Shown in pieces: positions 12,001 to 22,159 of a stretch of DNA of 64,000 bases. The translations under genes were made by a program, and so were the position numbers. How positions within the stretch are numbered: the first letter of the stretch is position 1; each line of letters begins with the position of its first letter. The notes beneath the pieces are model-generated. The model did not search any database. It was not told the origin of the DNA and saw only the letters and a program-made list of their open reading frames with translations. Origin of the DNA: Eriocheir sinensis (lineage: Eukaryota > Arthropoda > Malacostraca > Decapoda > Varunidae); the NCBI RefSeq assembly GCF_024679095.1, contig NC_066567.1:8353314-8417313 (forward strand). The letters run 5' to 3'.

Positions 12001-13646
12001 ATCCCCGCAGCTACCGGACTAATGCCAAAAAAATGATGGCTGTAAATGAGCAGTAGTGATGGGAATGGCAAAAGAAGAAGTAGTAGAAATAGATATGGCA
12101 GTAAGAAAAGTAGAAGTAGAAAAATAAATATAATAGATGTGAAAAGTACTAGAGAACATGAAGCAATAAATTCAACAGCAAAAGAAACTGAAGGAAAAGA
12201 AAGACTTCTTACGAGGATTTCTTTTGTATCAGTTTTCTACCCTTGAGCTGCCTCCTTTACTGTAAAAAAAAGGAAGAAAAAGCTCCTGTTGCAAAGAGTC
12301 AATAGTCCCATATGAACATTATCTAACAGTGGTAGTAGTAGTAGCAGATCGCCTCACCTTCTGTGCACCCCCCGAGAGAGTGGAGAGCTTCTGTGTGATG
12401 AGGAGGTCGAGCAATTTGCAGATGTAGCGGAAGCGTCGGATGTCCCTCACGGCGTTGATGCAGTCCAGCTTCATCAGTGTTTCCCCGAGGCCATTGAACC
12501 CAGCAACCTGTGAAGGGGCGGGAGGAGATGGAGAGAAGGTGGTGAGGTCCAGGTGGAATATAGCGACAAGTAGCAGGAAGGAGGTATATGGGGAGCAGTC
12601 TGTAGTGGCAGGGAGGAGGAGAGAAAGTGAGGTTCAAGAAGGGTGGCAACAGGTAATGAAAAGGAGAGGTACATATGAAAGTGACAGAGAGGAACGAAAA
12701 GGGGTGAGAAAAGCAAAAATTGAGGAAATATAATGTAAAAGGTGAGAAAAGTGAAAAGTGAGGAAATATAGCCGATTCTAAGGGCTAATAATTCAGTGGT
12801 GAGAAGTCTTAGTACTGAACAAGCATGCAAAACAATAACAAGAAGAAGAGTTACATAGTGATAAGACAGAGGAACGAACACAAGGAATACAAGGTGGAAA
12901 GGTGTGTGAATGACTTGGAACTAATCTCGTATTTAAAAGGTAGCAGGTAACATACAGGTAGCACTTAAAAGGTAGCAGGTAACATCCAGGTAAAACAAGA
13001 TGAACAGGTGTGACTTGAAACTAAATTATACACAAGGTCACAGGTAACACACAGGTAATATCCAGGTAGACAGGTGTGCGAGTGACCTGCACCCACCTCC
13101 TTCGTGTTTCGGGTGTAGATGCGGCAGTGGGGTTGGGGTACCAGCTCCCCCCGACTGCCCCGGCGGGTAAGGAGGGATAGGGGATCAGGGCCATCGGGTT
13201 CAGGGTCCTCCAAGCTGCTGGGGAAAAGGATCCAATGCTACATAAGAGGGATTAGATGCTACTCAAAAGGATCAGATGTTACTTAAGGGAATAGCTTGCC
13301 AAAATGATAAAGGGACACTAATACAGACTCAGAACTTCCCTAGGGATTTAAACACTATCATAGGGTATTAAATGCAACTATGAACAGGTACAAGATAACA
13401 TTAGAAAACTAGAATACATTAAGGGTTGTCTTTCTACCTTTAAGTCTTGATAATAAGGTTCTTGTGAGTGTCAACTGGATTACTACAATGAGGCTGAATG
13501 GCTCCACTGTAGGCATATATTAAGGGATCGTTTTCAATGCAGTTAGTAATTAAATGATTCTTATGGGAATTTGATGTCGTTAAGAAGAGCTTTATGAGGA
13601 TGATTGCCCTAATACTGAGAGAGAGAGAGAGAGATGCATGCTGACT

Positions 13647-13682
<36 letters not shown>

Positions 13683-13813
13683 TCAATACGTAAAAAGACA
13701 TTTCTCCACATGTTGAAATAAATTCCTTCCTGTCTCTTATCAACTCTCCTTCCCTCCCTTCCATCTCATTTCCCTCCTCTCCAAAACTCTTCCCACTTGT
13801 CTCCTCCTCGACT

Positions 13814-13871
<58 letters not shown>

Positions 13872-15121
13872 ACGTTATCATCATCATTCTTTATTTACTA
13901 TGTTAATTTGTCACTCTCGCTTCGCCTAGCTTCGAATCCGCGGGCATCGGTTCGAATCCTTGTCAATGAGACGGAGATGAGCTCTGAGGCCACGCGCAGC
14001 TCTCTTATAAGAAGAAGGGAGGAACGAGAGGAGGAGGACCTAAGAAGCGATACAAAGCGTTACAGGTCAAAAGAAGAAGATACCACATGTCCTTACCCTC
14101 TTCTATACATCTTCACCCATATCTCCTCTCCGTACATCTTTCTACAGGGAAATACAGGTAGGTCACTCTGTACGATATGGGTCATTCACACATATTCGGC
14201 GTCCAAGCACACCTATTTGACAAGGCTTTCAGAGGAGTGGTGGGCATTTTCAGGGGTAGTTTTATGACCCTGCTGGTAGTTTGACCCTTCTTCTGTACCA
14301 TGAACGTGAAGAACCACTCATGAGAACTCGATTAATCTCCTTCATGGCCACTGGAAATAGTTAATGTGAGGCGGAAGCGCACACATTTGACGAGGCTTTC
14401 TGAGGAGTGGTGGGGATTTTCAGGGGTAATTTTATGACCCTGGTGGTAGTTTGACCCTTCTTCTGTACCATGAACGTGAAGAACCACTCATTATAACCCG
14501 ATTAATCTCATTTATGGCCACTGGAAATAGTTGATGTGAGGCGGACGAGCGCACATTTGACAAGGCTTTCAGGGGAGTGGTGGGCATTTTCAGGGGTAGT
14601 TTTATGACCCTGGTGGTAGTTTGACCCTTCTTCTGTACCATGAACGTGAAAAACCACTCATGAGAACACGATTGATACCCTTTTCGGCCACTGGATATAG
14701 TTAATGTGAGGCGGAAGCGCACACAATTGACAAGGCTTTCAGAGGAGTGGTGGGCATTTTCAGGGGTAGTTTTATGACCCTGGTGGTAGTTTGACCCTTC
14801 TTCTGTACCATGAACGTGAAGAAACGCTAATGAGAACCTGATTAATCTCCTTTTTGGCCTTTGAAAATAGTTGTTGCGAGAGGTAGAAGCGTGAGATCAC
14901 CGACCTATTTAGCCTTTAAGGGCGGAAGCAAATATTCAGAGAGCAAGAGCCATTATTATCATGCACCATGGCGAGGTTATGACACAGATTGCGCCATGAT
15001 GAGATTGCCGTGGAGTCAAGGGGAGACTGAAATAAAGCAGAGAAGTAAAAGGACGCTCAAATCAGAATGGACTTTTTTTTTTGTATCATTTCCTATTCAG
15101 ATCACGTTTATTTTCCGCAAT

Positions 15122-15189
<68 letters not shown>

Positions 15190-15410
15190 AACTTTTCGGA
15201 AAACATGTCTGGTATTGATCTGAAGTCGAGTCAGCTGATCATCACCATGGCAACGCGCGCGGGTGGGAGGAGGCGGAGGAGATGAAAAGAGGGAGGGAAG
15301 GACGGAAGGAGGAGGGAAGGAAGTAAGAGGTCAATGAGGAGGAGGAGGAACAGGAGGGAAAAGGAGGAAAGAAACCTAAGTAAACACATCCTAAAACCTC
15401 TTGTGAGCGT

Positions 15411-15446
<36 letters not shown>

Positions 15447-15514
15447 GACCTCTCCCTCCTTATCTAATAAAAGGTTGGTCCTGCCACTGAGGAAAGTAGG
15501 TCAGTCTCCCCTAA

Positions 15515-15553
<39 letters not shown>

Positions 15554-15590
15554 TCGTGCACACCGACTAAAGGTGATGTTATGGACCGGC

Positions 15591-15636
<46 letters not shown>

Positions 15637-18600
15637 ACTGTAAACAAATCCCAGCACCATTCCCACCTTATAAAATGTAAAACGTAAGCAGACATCACCT
15701 TTGCATGCACACAGGTACACGAACGTGGTATAACAATTATTTAGATACGCATCCATTGACAAGAATACTCAAACACGTCATATCCTGGACGACTGTAAAC
15801 CAAACTAAATAATAAGAAATACAAGGAAACTACGAAGCTCAACGTAAAACCATAGGACAGCGCAACGAGGTGATGAAACAGTTAAAGAAATGGCAGTCAA
15901 GTGCTTAACAATCCACTCCACTAAGAACAGTTACAGGAGGATGATAAAAAGTGACGTTACAGTATATGGAAAAAGAAATACCAAGATAACTATATACACC
16001 GAAGTTAAGCCAGTAGACAACGCAACGGGATGAAGAAACAGTACGAGGGAAAATAAAAAAGCGACGTTACAGTATATAAGAAAAAAGAAATACCAAGAAA
16101 ACTACGAAGTGAAGGAACAGTTAAAGGCACAAAATTATAATGGTAGTCACGTTCGCAATAATCCACTCCACTAAAAACAGTTACAGGAGGGAAAATAAAA
16201 AGTGACGTTACAGTTCTTTCATCTCCACGCTCTCTGCATCACCCCATTAGTAACGCCACACGTAGCATTACCAAACAGCTGAGACCGTATTCAAGAACGT
16301 ATCGGCGCCTCGGTTCGCGCGTTTGAAAAGCCTCTCGTAAAAGTTCCTGGGATTTTCATGGACTGTTTTGTGATTCCTGTGGTAGTTTGACACGACTTAT
16401 GAATCTTGAACGGGAAAATAACCAATGATATCCCGGTTAATCTTCTCTATAGCCTTGTGAAATAGCCTAGTCGTAATGGGCGCTCGATACGTTTAGAAAT
16501 ATGGACCAAGGAGTGTTTTGTGATCCCAGTGGTAGTTTGACACGACTTATGAATCTTGAACGGGAAAATAACCAATGATATCCCGGTTAATCTTCTCTAT
16601 AGCCTTGTGAAATAGCCTAGTCGTAATGGGAGCTCGATACGTTTAGAAATATGGACCAAGGAGTGTTTTGTGATCCCAGTGGTAGTTTGACACGACTTAT
16701 GAATCTTCAACGGGAAAATAACCCATGAAATCCCGGTTAATCTTCTCTATAGCCTTGTAAAATAGCCTAGTCGTAATGGGAGCTCGATACGTTTAGAAAT
16801 ATGGACCAAGGAGTGTTTTGTGATCCCAGTGGTAGTTTGACACGACTTATGAATCTTGAACGGGAAAATAACCCATGAAATCCCGGTTAATCTTCTCTGT
16901 GGCCTTGGAAAACAGTCGTAAATTATGGGAGTCTGATACGTTTAGATATATGGACCATGAAGTGTTTGGTGATTCCAGTGATGGTTTGACACGATTTCTG
17001 GCATCTTTGAACGGGAAAATCACCCATGAAATCCCGGTTATTCTTCTCTGTGGCCTTGGAAAACAGTCATAAGGGGAGTCTGATAAGTTTAGAAATATTG
17101 GCAATGAACTGCTTTGTGATCCCAGTGGTAGTTTGATACGACTTCTGGCATCTTGCACGGGAAAATCACCCATGAAATCCCAGTTAATGTTCTCTGTGGC
17201 CCCGGAAAATTGTAATGGGAGTCCGATACGTTTAAGAATACGGAATCAGGCTTAACTAATCGGTTCGTGGCGCCGCGGACACACACTACCAGCCAATCCT
17301 TAACCACTCATTCCCTTGTCATAGAAATATACCTCCTGAAAATGCGCAAATAACCTAAAACAGAAAAAAAGGTGACTATTGTTTTCATACTAATTAATCC
17401 ACTTCGCCATCACTTCACGTGATGATACTGATTAGCTACAGGTTTAGGGTCTCCACACAGGTAACCACAGAATAAGCTCGTTAGCCACCCCCCCATCTCT
17501 CCCTCCTGTTCCCCATCCCCTCACCTACAAATTACTTAGCATCTCTTCAATGGTAAAACGAGTCATTATCTACAGGTTCAGGCACTTCACACAGGTAATT
17601 ACATCAGCTAATTACCAGCCCTTCCCCCCCTTAACCACCCATTACCAATCAAAACTAGTAATGATCTACAGGTTTAATAACTTCACACAGGTAACAATGC
17701 CACAGGTACCACGAAACAAGCTCGTTAGCCCCCCCAACCCCCCTCTTTCCCACCCATCACCAAAAAATAAGCAATGAAAAAGTCATTAGGTAAAGTTTCA
17801 AGCATTTCACACAGGTAACAATGCCACAGGTAACCATGAAAAAAGCTAATTAGCCCCCCCAACCCTCCTTCCCCACCACCCCTCTTTCCCACCCATCATC
17901 AAAAATAAGCAATCAAGGAGTCATTAGGTAAAGTCTAAAGCTTTTCACTCAGGTAACAGTGCCACAGGTAACCACAAAACAAGGTATAATTACTTCCCCC
18001 CTTCCCAACTTCCACCGCCCCTCTTTCCCACCCATCACCAAAAATGAGCAATCAGAAATAGTCATTAGGTAAAGTTTTAAGCATTTCAAACAGGTAACAA
18101 TGCCACAGGTTAACTACAAAAGATATATAATTACTCACCCCCATCCCCTCCTATCTCTACCCTCCCCCCCTCGTCCCACCTTGCCTACCCATCACCAAAT
18201 ATAAGCAATCAAAGAGTCATTAGGTAAAGTTTTAAGAATTTCACAAAGGTAACAATGCCACAGGTAACTACAAAACAAGGTAGTTACTCCCCCCAACCCC
18301 CCTTACCCCTCCCCCTTTCTTTCCCACCCATCACCAAAAATGAGCAATCAGAAATAGTCATTAGGTAAAGTTTCAAGCATTTCACACAGGTAACAATGCC
18401 ACAGGTAACTAACTACAAAAGATATATAATTACAACCCTCCTCCCCCCCCCCCCCTTGCTTACCCGTCACCAGTCATACGCAGTCAAAACAATACCCAAT
18501 TTTTCCCTCGTTTCCCTTTACTAATCGTCTCCAAAGGGTCAGGGCGGGGCACAGACGAGCCCTGCCCTTGACCTAACATATGGAGACGGAAATACGGACT

Positions 18601-18786
18601 GACACGCAGGTAAGGGGTCAGAAAATGGAGGTCAAATAGGGTCACGTCGAGACAAAGGAAGACTCACCTGGCCGTATCTTCGTCAGGGAAGGAGATAAAG
18701 CCGGCCACCTTCTCCTTCTCCCAGCCGCCATTGGTCTTGACCCACCTGTCGCCCGGGTCCCGCCAGTCCTTCGAGAATATGGGCAT
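8408..18786 (-). CDS. FBXO25/FBXO32: F-box only protein 25/32 (atrogin-1/MAFbx-like) gene, seven coding exons
   Basis: Coding exons read on the minus strand are 18786-18668, 13217-13097, 12507-12358, 11768-11559, 11106-11014, 10212-10043 and 8690-8408. They total 1146 nt and 381 aa, with all GT-AG junctions in phase. Start MPIFSKDWRDPGDRW and the WVKTNGGW segment match the FBXO25/32 N-terminus. Residues 81-130 hold DIRRFRYICKLL and LSGGAQK. The F-box (about 210-260) begins QEVPEECVREILKRL. The Cys-rich block CLCRNCSCMFW..GHPC (301-318) and the C-terminal TPQQFLKYFHL are also family hallmarks. The protein should act as the substrate receptor of an SCF ubiquitin ligase; FBXO32 drives muscle protein breakdown in vertebrates. 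Vertebrate members are about 355-367 aa. The extra length here is a Gln/Pro-rich insertion at about 329-359. Choosing between the 25 and 32 paralogues is not possible, and arthropods may carry only one. Confidence 0.93.
8778..8871. repeat. Dispersed short T-rich repeat (copy in FBXO intron 6)
   Basis: The copy shows a poly-T head, TTTACAGTAGAGGAAGCAG, TTCAAGGGCAAAAAAAGG and GCCCGCTACTCACTGCTCCT. The same about 90-bp unit, in either orientation, recurs at many places in this window, so it is a high-copy short element, perhaps a SINE or MITE. Confidence 0.65.
8882..9970. repeat. FBXO intron 6 tandem repeats and (GT)n
   Basis: A (GT)n run lies at 9011-9043. From about 9200 on there are diverged repeats containing CACTTTTCTCTCCCCTTTT and GCCATTTATCACCCTCCTAGTC. 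From 9590 there are roughly 125-bp units with GCTTTTTCCATCTCTACTG and CTTTCTAGGCTATCCTCTC. No coding frame of interest. Confidence 0.6.
10043..10212 (-). CDS. FBXO25/FBXO32: FBXO25/32 exon 6
   Basis: The exon encodes SAGEAYSVMAKVSKEKSIW, then RQLCRFHWTSAQIEYIIHL and QQVYDRLR, the second half of the F-box and following helices. The acceptor is TGTTTCTCAG upstream of 10212 and the donor GTGGGT follows AGGAG at 10043. The exon ends in phase 2. Confidence 0.92.
10213..10760. repeat. 124-bp tandem repeat at the exon 6 acceptor
   Basis: Units starting TCTGAGAAACATGG occur at 10212, 10336 and 10460 (spacing 124), followed by shorter degenerate copies to about 10760. Each full unit carries the same polypyrimidine-AG sequence used as the FBXO exon 6 acceptor on the minus strand. 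Confidence 0.8.
11014..11106 (-). CDS. FBXO25/FBXO32: FBXO25/32 exon 5 (start of F-box)
   Basis: 31 codons in phase 0/0 encode PGDDMHPTL and QEVPEECVREILKRLDNHND, the N-terminal F-box helices that bind Skp1. Acceptor CACCCCACAG, donor GTAAGG. Confidence 0.92.
11107..11558. other. FBXO intron 4
   Basis: AT-rich intron with a short direct duplication (TTCATATTTCCTATACAATATTTTACGTTCA, two units around 11190-11270). Nothing else was seen. Confidence 0.5.
11559..11768 (-). CDS. FBXO25/FBXO32: FBXO25/32 exon 4
   Basis: 70 codons, phase 0/0: MLFGMLEEVAHEVTRSQQNV, HLLQHLLQELRKRLEDYLWG and ILWEQHSRRLRNINAIATT. This corresponds to the helical middle of FBXO25/32. Acceptor CCTCCCAG, donor GTGGGG. Confidence 0.92.
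11769..12357. other. FBXO intron 3
   Basis: Unique sequence, plus a partial copy of the dispersed T-rich repeat at about 12233-12275 (CCCTTGAGCTGCCTCCTTTACTG followed by poly-A). Confidence 0.5.
12358..12507 (-). CDS. FBXO25/FBXO32: FBXO25/32 exon 3
   Basis: 50 codons, phase 0/0: VAGFNGLGETLMKLDCINAV, RDIRRFRYICKLLDLL and KLSTLSGGAQK, the most conserved block of the family. Acceptor CCTTCACAG, donor GTGAGG. Confidence 0.94.
12508..13096. other. FBXO intron 2
   Basis: Purine-rich on +, with short diverged repeats of AGGTAACACACAGGTA and AAAAGGTAGCAGGTAACAT near 12930-13060. No other gene was seen. Confidence 0.5.
13097..13217 (-). CDS. FBXO25/FBXO32: FBXO25/32 exon 2
   Basis: The exon encodes SLEDPEPDGPDPLSLLTRRG and VPQPHCRIYTRNTKE. 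The acceptor is a tandem CCCCAGCAG, so a one-Ser splice variant is possible. Donor GTGGGT. Confidence 0.88.
13218..14175. repeat. FBXO intron 1, left part: (GA)n/(TC)n tracts
   Basis: (GA)n at 13616-13634 is followed by (TC)n at 13649-13679 with a 14-base spacer, which can fold back. A second (TC)n lies at 13818-13868. The remainder is unique. Confidence 0.6.
14176..14893. repeat. 170-bp tandem array, four units, family C
   Basis: ACAAGGCTTTC or CGAGGCTTTC marks units at 14221, 14391, 14561 and 14731, exactly 170 apart. Each contains GTTTTATGACCCTGGTGG, TAGTTTGACCCTTCTTCTGT and ATGAACGTGAAG. The unit equals one arm of the foldback element at 35961-36502 and the copy at 39548-39742. Confidence 0.85.
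15124..15634. repeat. Cluster of (GT)n/(CA)n microsatellites
   Basis: (GT)n at 15124-15185, (CA)n at 15413-15442, (GT)n at 15519-15550 and (CA)n at 15592-15634. Opposite orientation on one strand means the tracts could pair with each other. Confidence 0.85.
15635..16287. repeat. Diverged short duplications in FBXO intron 1
   Basis: AAAAGTGACGTTACAGTATAT and AAGAAATACCAAGA-type blocks recur near 15950, 16060 and 16200, in sequence otherwise without recognisable features. Confidence 0.45.
16288..17255. repeat. 150-bp tandem array, about six units, family C relative
   Basis: ATGGACCAAGGAGTGTTTTG marks units at 16501, 16651 and 16801, and a variant at 16950, giving 150-bp spacing. Units carry GTGGTAGTTTGACACGACTT, ATGAATCTTGAACGGGAAAA and GTTAATCTTCTCT. 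They resemble the 170-bp family in the order of motifs. Single copies lie at 35335-35530 and 39424-39547. Confidence 0.85.
17400..18470. repeat. About 140-bp tandem array with CAGGTAAC motifs
   Basis: About seven units contain GTCATTAGGTAAAGTTT, TTTCACACAGGTAACAATGC, CACAGGTAACTACAAAA and a C-rich stretch ending CACCCATCACCAAAAAT. GTCATTAGG lies at about 17782, 17920, 18061, 18217 and 18357. The array lies in FBXO intron 1. Confidence 0.8.
18668..18786 (-). CDS. FBXO25/FBXO32: FBXO25/32 exon 1 (start codon exon)
   Basis: ATG at 18786-18784 in the context CACCATGC. It encodes MPIFSKDWRDPGDRWVKTNG and GWEKEKVAGFISFPDEDTA, matching the family N-terminus, so this start is chosen with confidence. 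Donor GTGAGT; the exon ends in phase 2. A TTTTCTTGCCTAG acceptor-like site upstream at 18923 suggests a spliced 5' UTR exon. Confidence 0.92.
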
Positions 18787-18922
18787 GGTGCAGGAAAATG
18801 GTGGAGGAGGACGAGGGCGATGCAACGTCCTCCCTCCTCGGTGTCCCAACCATCACTGGGGTCAGCGTTGCCAGGCGCCGGGTCCTCGTCATCTGAGAGT
18901 TCCCGGCAGAATATCAGGAGAC
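18787..18922 (-). promoter_or_regulatory. FBXO 5' UTR with overlapping upstream ORF
   Basis: If transcribed as expected, the leader has an ATG at 18892-18890. It opens a 69-codon frame that runs past the main start to 18683, in a different frame. Such an overlapping uORF normally lowers translation of the main frame. The transcript boundary is inferred from the acceptor-like site at 18923. Confidence 0.4.
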
Positions 18923-20020
18923 TAGGCAAGAAAATGTCGGTAGAATGTAGATCATCATTTAAATTTATATTTTTGAAAACTGTCAACGCGTATGAATAAG
19001 ACATAAGCTGGTATATGCTTTTTGATGCTAAACACACATATCAGCAATAAATACACCTATTACATACAAGCCAGGTAATGAGTCGATCAGGAAGTCAAGA
19101 ATCTTTAGGTTTATCCAATTTTTCTATATCAACACTGACTCTGTGAGGTTTCCAAGAGGTATACCTATAACAAGGGCTGCTAATGAGGGCAAGACACGGT
19201 TCAAGGACACCAAGGTCAGAATGAGTAACCATGTATGAATTAACTAATAAAATCATGAAGGTATAGAGGAGTTAGCTAACAAAAATTCTCTATATGTATT
19301 CTACTACATCGCCAATAATGCAATATAAATTTAACCAGACCCAGTGGCTGCAGATAAGCGGCTTCTCGGCCTTGTCTTGATTCTCCTCACTGCAGAAAAC
19401 AATTTACTGTTGCACTGGGTGGTAAACACGAAACTTTCTGTAGATTTACCCCAAAATTTTACTTTTTTCTGCAAAAACCTTCCAAATATCTGTAGAAATG
19501 CAGATATTTCTGTACACCTGGCAACACTGCTGAAGCTCATAGTCAACTTACCCATTTTTTTCCCCAAGTCTAAAACCTCATAATACCGAGGCGTGGAGTC
19601 CTTGACGATTATTTACACACCAGAACATTAGAGTACGTTAATGTCTGTCAGGTGCACTGGGACACGGCATATCTAATTGCTGCTGGTAGGAGAAAAATGC
19701 AAAAAAGGTTCTTCATATGGCAACTCGAGGAAGGTGATGGGAGGGAGAGAGGAGGGGGAGAGGGGGAGGGACCAGCCGGCAGTCATATGTTCTTTGTTTA
19801 TATTCCGTGTAATGAGTTTTGCTTACCTTGTTGGCTCTTGATTGTATACATTCATTACCTATCAACGTCTTAGTGCTCTGTGGGTCCTTAAATAGCTTGG
19901 AGATACGGGTAGTTGACGCTCTGAGTAAAAAGCTAGATATGGGAAGCTTGCAAATTTATGACAGGTAGCAAAATCCCAGGTATTGTAATTAGTGTGCAGA
20001 CTATTATATGATTACCTGGA
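18923..20020. other. Intergenic or upstream region of the F-box gene
   Basis: Mostly unique AT-rich sequence. A short purine-rich stretch lies at 19738-19770. No supported gene or clear promoter element was seen. Confidence 0.4.
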
Positions 20021-20025
20021 GATAG

Positions 20026-20107
<82 letters not shown>
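20021..20107. repeat. (GATA)n(GA)n microsatellite
   Basis: GATA units run from 20021 to about 20044, then (GA)n to 20107. Confidence 0.95.
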
Positions 20108-20109
<2 letters not shown>

Positions 20110-20383
20110 ACACAGCATGCAAGTCACGTATAATCCTACCTGTCCTCTTAATTACACAAACAAATTAGCTCACCTGAGTCACTAGACCAAACTACCTTGC
20201 TGAAGGACGTGACGGATGAAGTCAATTGTGTGAATGTATGTATTTATATATGAGAGAGAGATTTACATAGATTTACATAGAAAATCAGACCACACAGACC
20301 CCATGGTCCAGACTTGGTGGTCTGTCCTTAAACCTAAGTGATTTTACATTAATCAGAAGACTCCAAAACGTTGCATTTCTACT

Positions 20384-22020
20384 CTAGTTGATATTAAGTT
20401 GAAGGAAGTGACGGTCGAGCTTATTTTTGAAGGAGTCAATCGTGTTACACTGGACCACTGATGATGGGAGCTTATTCCATTCTCGCACTACAACGTTGGT
20501 GAAGAAAAATTTGGTGCAGTCTGAATTTACTTGTCTACATCTGAGTTTTACGCCATTGTTCCTCGTGCGCAAAGTGTCATCGATCATAAACAATGTTGAT
20601 CTGTCTACATTCGTGAAACCATTAAGTATTTTAAAACATTCGATCAGTTTTCCTCGGAGGCGACGTTTCTCAAGAGAGAACATGTTAAGGGTAGAAAGCC
20701 TTTCTTCGTAGGATTTGTTGCGCAAGGAAGGGATAATTTTCGTTGCCCGACGCTGAACACCTTCTAATTTAGCAATATCCTTTGCATGGTGAGGAGACCA
20801 AAACTGTACCGCATATTCCAAGTGGGGTCTGACTAAACTGTTGTAGAGCGAGTATTACATCTTTATTCTTAAATAAAAGTTTCTTTTAATGAAGCCCAAC
20901 ATTCTGTTCGCTTTATTTGCTGCATCGATGCATTGCTGTGAGAATTTGAGGTTTGACGCGATTTTGACCCCAAGTCCTTGACGCATTGAACGCTTTTGAG
21001 TTTAACGCCGCGCATTTCGTAATCAAACTTTTATTCCTCGTTCCAACTTGAAGGACCTGGCACTTGTCTACGTTAAAGGGCATCTCCCATCTATCCGACC
21101 AAGCTGAAATTTTGTGCAAATCCTCTTGGAGGCTTTGCCTGTCTTCGTCAGTGAGAACCGAGTTACCAATCTTTGTGTCGTCTGCAAATTTACTAATGCG
21201 GTTATTGAGTCCAACATCCACGTCGTTGATGTAAATAATGAAGAGCACTGGGCCAAGAACCGAGCCCTGAGGACGCCACTAGTGACAGGCGCCCACTCTG
21301 AGTTAAATCCGTCAATCACTACTCTTTGTTGTCTGTTGCTCAACCAATTCGCGATCCATTGGTTTACCTGACCGTCAATACCTATTTGTTTTAATTTGTA
21401 AAGTAATTTATGATGCGGGACTTTATCAAACGCTTTCTGAAATCAAGATAGACTACGTCCAGTGATTTGGTTACGTCATAAACAGTGAAGAGGTCGTTAT
21501 AAAGGTTAATAGATTTGATAGGCAGGATCTTTTGTTTCGGAAGCCATGTTGTGAGTCCCCAATTAATGAGTGGCTTTCAAGGTAACTCACAATTTTGTCT
21601 CTAATTATGCCCTCAAGTAGCTTACCTACAACCGAAGTTAGACTAATGGGCCTGTAATTACCAGGTATCTTTTTGTCTCCTTTCTTAAAAATCGGTGTCA
21701 CGTTAGCCTTTTTCCAATCTGAAGGGACAATGCCTTGTCGCAAGGACATTATTGAATACGGTTGTGAGGGAGGAGAGTATTTCGCTCTTTGTTTCTTTCA
21801 GCAGAGTTGGATATACTTTATCAGGTCCAGGACTTTTATTTGTTTTAAGTGATTTGAGGGCTTTAAGGACTTCATCGGGTTTTATTTCAAAGTTAGACAA
21901 TGCATGCTCGGGATTTACATTAGTACTGGTGTTGGTGGTGGTGGTGGGAGGACTGTTATTATTAAACACCGAGGAAAAGTAATTATTTAATAGGTTTGCA
22001 ACGTGTTGGCTGTCAGTCAC
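20384..22020 (-). pseudogene. LINE ORF2 reverse transcriptase region, several frameshifts
   Basis: Pieces in order are 22020-21703 (KSLKTNKSPGPDKVYPTLLK), 21749-21471 (WKKANVTPIFKKGDK, NYRPISLTSVVGKLLE, SQHGFRNKRSC), 21343-21250 (SNRQQRVVIDG), 21248-20913 ([20 protein letters not shown] with the catalytic Asp pair) and 20821-20384 (LEGVQRRATKIIP, VREWNKLPSSVVQ). The frame changes between pieces. Confidence 0.82.
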
Positions 22021-22159
22021 TAGTGCACCGTCGCTGTTTATTAAAGGTCCAATTCCACTTCTGATCGCCTTTCTGTTGTTTATGTAACTGAAGAAGGATT
22101 TCGGATTATTTTACAGTTGGCTGCAATATTTTCTTCATATCTACGCTTTGCCTGATGCA

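Noticed and set aside
13920..13965. GGTTCGAATCC-like tRNA B box
   Set aside because: No A box, acceptor stem or cloverleaf can be formed around it, so not a tRNA and not a supported SINE promoter.
18642..19037. Acidic frame SDDEDPAPGNADPSDGWDTEEGG upstream of the FBXO start
   Set aside because: It is out of frame with the F-box protein, and the downstream part is a shifted reading of exon 1; the family start MPIFSKDW is clear.
19331..19583. Opposed frames of 78-79 codons at 19331-19583
   Set aside because: No domain and no neighbouring exon; both strands open, which suggests chance.
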